Positions 58,520 through 64,000 of a DNA stretch of 64,000 bases are shown one piece after another; the first letter of the stretch is position 1; every line of letters starts with the position of its first letter. Below the pieces are notes generated by a model that saw only the letters and a list, made by a program, of their open reading frames with translations, searched no databases and was not told the origin of the DNA. Both the position numbers and the translations under genes were made by a program. The stretch comes from Bacteroidales bacterium. Its GTDB lineage: Bacteria; Bacteroidota; Bacteroidia; Bacteroidales; Muribaculaceae. The DNA lies in the NCBI GenBank assembly GCA_015060975.1, contig SUXI01000003.1, forward strand, positions 124,001 to 188,000, given 5' to 3'.

Positions 58520-59398
58520 ATGATAGATAAAAAAATAGGTGATTGCGAAGAACGAGTGGCATCATATAATGCTGGTGATGTATTAATTATTTCAGGGATA
58601 GAAGAACTGAAACAAAAGATGTTGTGCTATAATAAAATGGCAATATTATTGATGTGTAAACGTGGTCGATTACAAATAAAGATTAATGGCAAACGCATTA
58701 TGATGGAAGAATCGGAATTGTTGTTAATAATGCATAAGTCATTAATTTCTGATTTGTCTTATAGTATAGACGTGGATTGTGCGGCAATATGTCTTAATTC
58801 AACAAGAATACATAAATTCCTTCGTACACAAGATATGTTAAACATTTTATTAACGGTGAAAAAATGTCCGTTGTTAAGAGTGGGTGAACAACAGTTTCAC
58901 AATCTAATAACATTGAAAGAAAATATTAAATACATGTTCTCCCCACTTCATCCATATTACGAAAAGATAATGTCTCATTTTGTTGAGATAATTCTTTATG
59001 ACATATTGGGGTGTTATATTAAGGTCGCAAATAAAATAATATCATCGAATATTGAAATTCCAAATCGCAAGAATCAAATATTTGTTGCTTTTATGACATT
59101 GTTGCACGAAGACAAAGGCGCTCATAGAGAAGTGCGGTATTTTGCAAATAAATTATTCATTACTCCAAAATATTTGTCGTCGATATGTAAAGAGATTAGT
59201 GGGAAAACTTGCTCACAATGGCTTGCCGAGATTGCGATAGAAGAAATAAAACAGATGCTAAACACAACCGAGATGTCGATAAAAGAAATTGCATGCAAAT
59301 TAAAGTTTGATAATTATGCATTCTTTTCTAAATATGTAAAGAAACATTTAGGATTATCTCCAATCGAATATCGTTTGAAATATAATGAGAGTAAATGA
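58520..59398 (+). CDS. AraC family transcriptional regulator
   Basis: 292 residues. The N-terminal part (about 15-110) looks like a cupin-type sensing fold (GRLQIKINGKRIMMEESELLLI). The C-terminal part (about 190-290) is an AraC DNA-binding domain with two helix-turn-helix units (ANKLFITPKYLSSICKEISG and IKEIACKLKFDNYAFFSKYVK) and the end LGLSPIEYRLKYNE. It is divergent from the tolC-hlyD-MFS exporter, so it probably controls that operon in response to an exported compound. Confidence 0.88.
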   Translation: MIDKKIGDCEERVASYNAGDVLIISGIEELKQKMLCYNKMAILLMCKRGRLQIKINGKRIMMEESELLLIMHKSLISDLSYSIDVDCAAICLNSTRIHKFLRTQDMLNILLTVKKCPLLRVGEQQFHNLITLKENIKYMFSPLHPYYEKIMSHFVEIILYDILGCYIKVANKIISSNIEIPNRKNQIFVAFMTLLHEDKGAHREVRYFANKLFITPKYLSSICKEISGKTCSQWLAEIAIEEIKQMLNTTEMSIKEIACKLKFDNYAFFSKYVKKHLGLSPIEYRLKYNESK

Positions 59399-59425
59399 TT
59401 TATTTATCAATCAGTATGCAATATT

Positions 59426-60631
59426 CTAATACGCCACTTTGTCGATGATGCCGGTGAGGGTGGCGATGGCGATGCCGTAGTTGGTGATGGCTATGTTTTG
59501 AATTTGGGCTTGCGCCACGCGACTCATCACGAGCCGACGATTAAACATGCATGCACCACAATGTATCACAAGGTCATATTGCGATAGGTCGGTGGGGAAA
59601 TCATTGCCTCCAACGATGTCGATTGTCAAGCTATCGCCAATGCGTCGGCGAAGCATTCGGGGCAGTTTTACCCGACCTATATCTTCGTTTTGAGGGATAT
59701 GGCTGCAGGCCTCGGCTATTAATATGCGAGAATAGGGTGTGAGCGAGAGTAGTTTTTTGCCTCCCTCTATAAATGTGTTTATATCACCCTTATAGCGAGC
59801 AAAAAGGATAGAAAACGAGGTGAGAAGTGGATATTGATGACGTTCCATTTGTTGTCGATATTCTTCGACAATCTCGTTGACTGAGGCGAATACTTGCGAG
59901 TCGGTGATGATGAGTTGGGGCGGAGTATTGAGGGTGTTGAGCGATGCTTTCAGTCCCTCGGGAGTGCAACAAAGAGTGTTGCAGCCACGGTCGAGCAGTT
60001 CGCGCAACACCTCCACTTGAGGTTTTATCAATCGTCCTTTGGGGGCTTGGGCGTCTTGAGGCATCACGAGTACCACCATGTCGCCGGCTGAGCATAGCCC
60101 TTCGGTGATAAGGCGTGTTTCTTGTAGCGATAATGAGGCAAGTCGGGCAAATAATTGTTCGATGCCCTCTCTTGTTGTGGCACTTAAAGCGATAGGCTCT
60201 GACCCGATAATATCATTAACTTTCGCAACGAGCGATGCACGATTTTGCATAGTGTCGCACTTTGAAATGACTCCGATAATAGGTGTTTTTCGTGTTGAGA
60301 GTTGAGTGATTAATGCTTCTTCAACAGAGGTGTCATCGTCATGGAATAATACCACGGCGATATCGGTTTTGTCGAGTGCTTTAAGTGATTGAGTCTTGCG
60401 TTGATTGCCGAGCGGTGTGTTGTCATCAAGTCCCGGGGTATCAATCAATATAGTAGCACCCACTCCGGGCAGTTCGATAGGTTTCAATACCGAGTCGGTA
60501 GTGGTTCCAGCCATCTCCGACACAATCGCCACCTCTTGCCCTGCCAAGGCATTAATCAACGACGATTTACCACTATTGCATCGTCCAAAAAACGCGATAT
60601 GAACACGATGTGAAGAGGGAGTTTGTTGCAT
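59426..60631 (-). CDS. hydF: [FeFe]-hydrogenase maturation GTPase HydF
   Basis: 401 residues. The N-terminal GTPase has G1 GRCNSGKSS (residues 16-24), the TTTDSV switch, G3 DTPG and G4 SKCD; a dimerisation domain follows, and the C-terminal domain holds the [4Fe-4S] site, probably Cys309, Cys358 and Cys361 (EACSHIP and HCGACMFNR). HydF is the scaffold on which the HydE/HydG products build the 2Fe subcluster before transfer to the hydrogenase. Its start (MQQTPSS) lies 5 nt after the stop of the inserted nuclease gene and differs from the start of the stub next to hydG (MTNSTQTPSS), a sign that the 5' end was rebuilt. Confidence 0.95.
   Translation of the reverse strand: MQQTPSSHRVHIAFFGRCNSGKSSLINALAGQEVAIVSEMAGTTTDSVLKPIELPGVGATILIDTPGLDDNTPLGNQRKTQSLKALDKTDIAVVLFHDDDTSVEEALITQLSTRKTPIIGVISKCDTMQNRASLVAKVNDIIGSEPIALSATTREGIEQLFARLASLSLQETRLITEGLCSAGDMVVLVMPQDAQAPKGRLIKPQVEVLRELLDRGCNTLCCTPEGLKASLNTLNTPPQLIITDSQVFASVNEIVEEYRQQMERHQYPLLTSFSILFARYKGDINTFIEGGKKLLSLTPYSRILIAEACSHIPQNEDIGRVKLPRMLRRRIGDSLTIDIVGGNDFPTDLSQYDLVIHCGACMFNRRLVMSRVAQAQIQNIAITNYGIAIATLTGIIDKVAY
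60545..60626 (-). repeat. 82-bp direct repeat, downstream copy (in intact hydF)
   Basis: It matches 61781-61862 at 80 of 82 positions. It covers hydF codons for QTPSSHRV through the P-loop to about NAL. Both differences are third- or first-position synonymous changes (Gly GGA/GGG; Leu TTG/CTG). Confidence 0.95.
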
Positions 60632-60636
60632 TAATG

Positions 60637-61683
60637 TTATAAATTTTCGTTTTTATAATCTTCAGATAGGGCAATCATACGTTGCACTTCTGCTATTAGT
60701 AATTGTTTATTTGGGATACAAAGAGTATATTTTGATGCAAATATCTGATTAGATAACCCTCCTAATGCAAATTCAGCAGTAAGACTATCTTTATCTGTGC
60801 AAAGAATTATTCCGATAGGAGGATTGTCGCCGTCGTCGTTAATTTCTGATGCATAATAGTTTAGATACATATTAAGCTGACCTGCGGCTTCGGGTGTTAG
60901 TTTGGTGCGTTTTAATTCTATTAATACGTATGCTTTAAGGATTTTGTTGTAAAATACCATGTCAACGTAATAGTGTGTATTGTTTATGGTTATACGTTGT
61001 TGAGATCCTACAAACATAAACCCACGGCCAAGTTCCAATAGGAAATTTTCTAATCCTCTGATTAACCGTTTCTCTAAATCACTTTCCAAAATTGGCTTGT
61101 TCTCAGGCATGCCAACAAATTCAAAAACATAAGGGTCTTTTATTATGTCTATAGGAGAATTTATTTCAATTCCTTTAGATGCGAGTTTTAAGACTTGTTC
61201 TTTGTTTGTTTGTCCGTTAGAAAGAATTAGTCTTTCAAAAAGCGAACTATTAATCTGTCTCTTTAATTCACGAAATGACCAATTCGCATTAATGCATTCT
61301 TTTTCATAAAAGGAGCGTTTGTCGTCATCAGATATTGTAAGCAATTCGCAATAATGACTCCAACTTAATTTGTTAGACAGTGTCTGACAAATTGGGTATT
61401 TGAGGAATAATAGTCTCATCCATTGGAGGTTGACACGAGAAAATCCCTTGTCAAACTCTTGGGTTAGCCTTCTTGATAGATCTTTTAAGATGCCTTTCCC
61501 ATATTCTGCACGTTTGGCATTTTGTTGCTCTTTTTCAATTATTAATTTACCAATGTGCCAATAAGTATGTAGTAAAGTCGTGTTAACCTGAATAGCGACA
61601 TTGGAACGAGCCGATTGTATAAGATTTGCAATTTGATTAAAAAGCTCATTATGCTCGATGTTTTGAGAATCTATAATAGCCAT
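60637..61683 (-). CDS. DUF1016/YhcG-type PDDEXK nuclease, inserted in the hyd operon
   Basis: 348 residues. The N-terminal DUF1016 domain (about 10-165: TYWHIGKLIIEKEQ, YGKGILKDLSRRL, FSRVNLQWMRLLFLKYP) is helical. The C-terminal domain (about 180-340) is a PDDEXK-fold nuclease with Asp241 (YYVDMVFYN), Glu256 and Lys258 (LIELKRTKL) and Gln269 (AGQLNMYLNYY). The catalytic set looks intact. The family is widespread, often in variable or defence-linked places, and its role is poorly known. Here it sits alone between a hydF stub and intact hydF, with a TATTTTTG promoter element 26 bp upstream and an AT-rich flank unlike its neighbours. The 1154 bp between the repeats appear to be an insertion. 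Confidence 0.9.
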   Translation of the reverse strand: MAIIDSQNIEHNELFNQIANLIQSARSNVAIQVNTTLLHTYWHIGKLIIEKEQQNAKRAEYGKGILKDLSRRLTQEFDKGFSRVNLQWMRLLFLKYPICQTLSNKLSWSHYCELLTISDDDKRSFYEKECINANWSFRELKRQINSSLFERLILSNGQTNKEQVLKLASKGIEINSPIDIIKDPYVFEFVGMPENKPILESDLEKRLIRGLENFLLELGRGFMFVGSQQRITINNTHYYVDMVFYNKILKAYVLIELKRTKLTPEAAGQLNMYLNYYASEINDDGDNPPIGIILCTDKDSLTAEFALGGLSNQIFASKYTLCIPNKQLLIAEVQRMIALSEDYKNENL

Positions 61684-61708
61684 ATGGTAATCTTTTAATA
61701 TCCGTCAA

Positions 61709-61716
61709 CAAAAATA
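61709..61716 (-). promoter_or_regulatory. -7 promoter element of the inserted nuclease gene
   Basis: TATTTTTG on the minus strand matches TAnnTTTG and lies 26 bp before the ATG at 61683, inside the inserted segment. No clear TTG element was seen. Confidence 0.5.
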
Positions 61717-61765
61717 CAATAAAGAGAAAAATTAATTGCATTTTTATTGAATATTTCTTTTAATA

Positions 61766-61876
61766 TTATTGTGATTTCGTCAAGGCATTAATCAGCGACG
61801 ATTTACCACTATTGCATCGCCCAAAAAACGCGATATGAACACGATGTGAAGAGGGAGTTTGTGTTGAGTTGGTCAT
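61766..61876 (-). pseudogene. hydF 5' stub left at the original site
   Basis: A 36-codon frame starting with ATG at 61876, 18 nt after the hydG stop. It reads MTNSTQTPSSHRV, continues through the P-loop to SLINAL, then ends TKSQ-stop in foreign sequence. It keeps the normal hydG-hydF spacing, so it is probably the original hydF start, cut off by the inserted nuclease gene. Confidence 0.85.
61781..61862 (-). repeat. 82-bp direct repeat, upstream copy (in hydF stub)
   Basis: Partner of 60545-60626, in the same orientation and offset by 1236 bp. It marks the upstream border of the insertion next to hydG. Confidence 0.95.
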
Positions 61877-61894
61877 TTCAAAACAGTTTAGTGA

Positions 61895-63319
61895 TTAGAA
61901 ACGGAAGTCGCGCTTGCCGTGGGTGATGTCGTTGAGGTGGGAGAGGGTGATGCGGCGTATTTTTTCGGAGTCGATGCGTAGCACTTCGCGGGCTATCGCT
62001 TCGTTGCCTAACTGTCGGCAGAGGGGTGAGGCGTAGTCTTCGAGATATTCGCGAAGCGTCATCAGTGCGTTTGGAGCGCAGCAGTTGCCTATCATGCCAC
62101 GACGGGCAAGCGACATAAAACGGTCGCCTGTGCGGCCTTCGCGATAGCAAGCAGTGCAGAAACTGGGTATATAGCCGAGTTGCAACAGCCATGTTACAAT
62201 CTCATCGAGGGTGCGATGGTCGTCGATGTCGAATTGTGCCGATTTGTCGGTGTCAACAGTTGTGTCGGCATATCCTCCCACGCTTGTGCGAGAGCCACCG
62301 CTGAGTTGCGACACTCCCACATCAAGCACTAATTCACGGCATTGTTGCGACTCGCGAGTAGAGACAATCATGCCGGTATAGGGCACGGCAATGCGAAGAA
62401 TTGCCACGATGCGACGGAATACCTCGTCGGTAACGGCATTGGGGAAGTCTTCGGGATTTATATCGTCGGCAGGACGAATGCGAGGCACGCTGATGGTGTG
62501 TGGCCCCACTCCGTAGGTGGCTTCAAGGTGTTCGGCGTGCATCAACAACCCCACAAAGTCATAGCGATAGTTGTATAACCCAAACAATACACCTATGCCC
62601 ACATCGTCAATTCCCCCTTGCATGGCTCGGTCCATCGCCTCGGTGTGATAACACCAGTCGCTTTTGGGACCGGTGGGGTGGAGGCGTTGATATTCCTCGC
62701 GATTATAGGTCTCTTGAAACAGGATATATGTGCCTATCCCGGCATCGCGGAGCAATCGGTAATTCTCAACCGTGGTGGCTGCGATATTCACGTTCACACG
62801 GCGAATTGCTCCGTTGCGATGATGAATAGAGTAGATAGTGTCGATTGATTCAAGAATATATTCAATGGGGTTGATAGAGGGGTGTTCGCCGGCTTCGAGG
62901 GCAAGTCGTTTGTGTCCCATATCTTGCAAAGCAATCACTTCACGACGAATCTCCTCTTGCGTCAACTTGCGACGAGGTATCGTTTTATTTTTAGCATGGT
63001 AGGGGCAATAAACACACCCATTCACGCAGTAGTTTGACAAATACAATGGGGCAAACATCACAATGCGGTTGCCATATATGCGTTGCTTAATGTCGCGGGC
63101 AAGCGAATAGATGCGATTGTTGATTTCGGTGTCGGTACATTCGAGCAGCACCATCGCCTCACGATGCGACAGCCCTTTCCCTTGAGCCGCCTTATTGAGA
63201 ATCTCCTCAATAAGAGTCATATCCTCACGATGCTCCGAGGCATACTCAAGAGTAGCCCTAATCTCGCCATCGTGAATAAATTCACCCGCCAAATGTGATG
63301 TCGCACTATAATTCGCCAT
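61895..63319 (-). CDS. hydG: [FeFe]-hydrogenase maturation radical SAM enzyme HydG
   Basis: 474 residues from the ATG at 63319 (MANYSATSHLAGEFI); the longer frame to 63358 adds a poor extension. The radical-SAM cluster is Cys98, Cys102 and Cys105 (NYCVNGCVYC); the C-terminal CO/CN-forming cluster is in SFCTACYREGRTG and GMIGNCCAPN. HydG splits tyrosine to give the CO and cyanide ligands of the H-cluster. Length and motifs fit the family. It lies downstream of hydE and upstream of the hydF stub. Confidence 0.96.
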   Translation of the reverse strand: MANYSATSHLAGEFIHDGEIRATLEYASEHREDMTLIEEILNKAAQGKGLSHREAMVLLECTDTEINNRIYSLARDIKQRIYGNRIVMFAPLYLSNYCVNGCVYCPYHAKNKTIPRRKLTQEEIRREVIALQDMGHKRLALEAGEHPSINPIEYILESIDTIYSIHHRNGAIRRVNVNIAATTVENYRLLRDAGIGTYILFQETYNREEYQRLHPTGPKSDWCYHTEAMDRAMQGGIDDVGIGVLFGLYNYRYDFVGLLMHAEHLEATYGVGPHTISVPRIRPADDINPEDFPNAVTDEVFRRIVAILRIAVPYTGMIVSTRESQQCRELVLDVGVSQLSGGSRTSVGGYADTTVDTDKSAQFDIDDHRTLDEIVTWLLQLGYIPSFCTACYREGRTGDRFMSLARRGMIGNCCAPNALMTLREYLEDYASPLCRQLGNEAIAREVLRIDSEKIRRITLSHLNDITHGKRDFRF

Positions 63320-63452
63320 AATTAACTGCAAAAGTAGTGTATTTATGGCGAAAATCACAAAGAGAGAGATTTAAATTTGTAAAAAGTCAGACATAAAAAC
63401 GGGTGAAATTTGTAAAAAAATCAGAGATGGATTGCGATGAGGGGGGAGTTTA

Positions 63453-63477
63453 TTCATAATGCATAATTCATAATGCA
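63453..63477 (-). repeat. AT-rich tandem repeat, second locus
   Basis: TTCATAATGCA twice with a 14-bp period; its reverse complement, TGCATTATGAA, is the unit found at 12413-12437. It lies between hydE and hydG. Confidence 0.7.
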
Positions 63478-63533
63478 TAATTTTCATGCGGCAGCCTTTA
63501 TGTTCCTTCTGTCATTCTGTCTAATTCATTTAT

Positions 63534-63551
63534 GACACGGCGCGCCGTGTC
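63534..63551. repeat. REP-like 18-bp perfect palindrome
   Basis: GACACGGCGCGCCGTGTC, a GC-rich uninterrupted palindrome in an AT-rich spacer between hydE and hydG, with CCCTAC on its right. It resembles small dispersed palindromic repeats, but no second copy is in this window. It could also act as a transcription pause site within the operon. Confidence 0.6.
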
Positions 63552-63601
63552 CCTACAAAAAAACATTCCTCACTCCGCATTAAATAGGTTTCGCACTAAT
63601 G

Positions 63602-64000
63602 TTACAGGTGGTAGTTTTTTGTGGCGAGTTGTTGTGAGAGGTTGTTGAGGGTTGAGGTGATGTCGTTTTGTGAGTGTTCTTTTCCGGGGTAAATCTCATA
63701 TTTAGGACGGGCGGCGAGGGGTGAAATGTTGGGCATCACCACATTTGCCCCCGACAGAATGCCGTCGAGATAGCCTGTTGGCGATAGCGATGCCAACGCA
63801 GTGGTGGCAGGGATATTGGCATCGGGGTGCATCAGTCGGGTTATCGCAATCACAGCGAGAGTGAGGCGGAGGTCGCCTGTGGGAGCAGAGCCTAATGGAG
63901 TGTCGGGGTGGGGTATAAATGTGCCTATCCCTATCATTGCCGGACGGATTTTTTGCATCAATAGCAAATCTTCCACGAGGTGATCAATCGTTTGACTGGG
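63602..64000 (-). CDS. hydE: [FeFe]-hydrogenase maturation radical SAM enzyme HydE (5' partial)
   Basis: The frame is open to the window edge, so only the C-terminal 132 codons are seen; the GTG at 63976 is internal. IGIGTFIPHPDTPLGSAP, the IPATTALASLSPTGYLDGILSGANVVMPN region (SAM-barrel end) and KYEIYPGKE are strong HydE signatures. HydE acts with HydG and HydF in building the H-cluster. The cluster-binding N-terminus is outside the window. Confidence 0.92.
   Translation of the reverse strand, partial: PSQTIDHLVEDLLLMQKIRPAMIGIGTFIPHPDTPLGSAPTGDLRLTLAVIAITRLMHPDANIPATTALASLSPTGYLDGILSGANVVMPNISPLAARPKYEIYPGKEHSQNDITSTLNNLSQQLATKNYHL

Overview
The window looks like a chromosome segment from a gut-type Bacteroidales bacterium, and a Muribaculaceae-like organism is my best guess. 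The signs are moderate-to-low GC, many promoters of the Bacteroidetes form (TTTG, 19-23 bp, then TAnnTTTG), a SusC/SusD pair, several TonB-dependent receptors, proteins with type IX secretion (T9SS) C-terminal sorting motifs, a BspA-like leucine-rich-repeat protein, and the ftsX-DUF3098-uppP-truB-queA cluster typical of the phylum. No rRNA, tRNA, CRISPR array or replication origin was seen. The assignment rests on gene families and promoter style only.

Layout. 1-7137: 3' part of a giant T9SS-type surface protein. 7226-10510 (minus): OPT transporter plus MATE efflux pump. 10851-11857: a frameshifted acyltransferase. 11864-13469 (minus): HD phosphohydrolase and ilvE. 13650-17119: beta-propeller protein plus a T9SS-type cell-wall amidase. 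17570-23606 (minus): the branched-chain amino-acid operon ilvD-ilvB-ilvN-acyl-ACP thioesterase-ilvC, headed by a candidate leader-peptide attenuator and with a second promoter before ilvC. 24181-32947: a TonB receptor, then a susC-susD-lipoprotein operon without enzymes. 33316-39431: DUF4494, YggS-like PLP protein, sugar MFS permease, transketolase and an OmpA-family porin. 39764-46128 (minus): ftsX-DUF3098-uppP-truB-queA followed by DUF2148, YigZ and esterase genes. 46324-49325: a small His-rich membrane protein and a His-rich TonB receptor, separated by a MITE-like element. 49440-52397 (minus): BspA-like protein behind a large structured 5' leader. 52993-54162: iron alcohol dehydrogenase. 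54303-59398: a MFS-HlyD-TolC tripartite exporter with a divergent AraC regulator. 59426-64000 (minus): [FeFe]-hydrogenase maturation genes hydE (partial), hydG and hydF.

The most striking observation is in the hyd cluster. A DUF1016 (YhcG-type) PDDEXK nuclease gene with its own promoter sits between hydG and hydF. It is flanked by an 82-bp direct repeat that is the 5' end of hydF, including the P-loop codons. The upstream copy, still next to hydG with its own ATG, is a 36-codon stub. The downstream copy forms the intact hydF with a different start codon. The two copies differ at two positions, both synonymous. This fits a compact nuclease gene that inserted into a conserved GTPase gene and restored the reading frame behind itself.

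The other regulatory candidates are the ilv leader (promoter, 46-codon ORF, then purine/pyrimidine tracts able to pair in mutually exclusive ways) and the roughly 250-nt folded RNA upstream of the BspA-like gene, which has its own consensus promoter.
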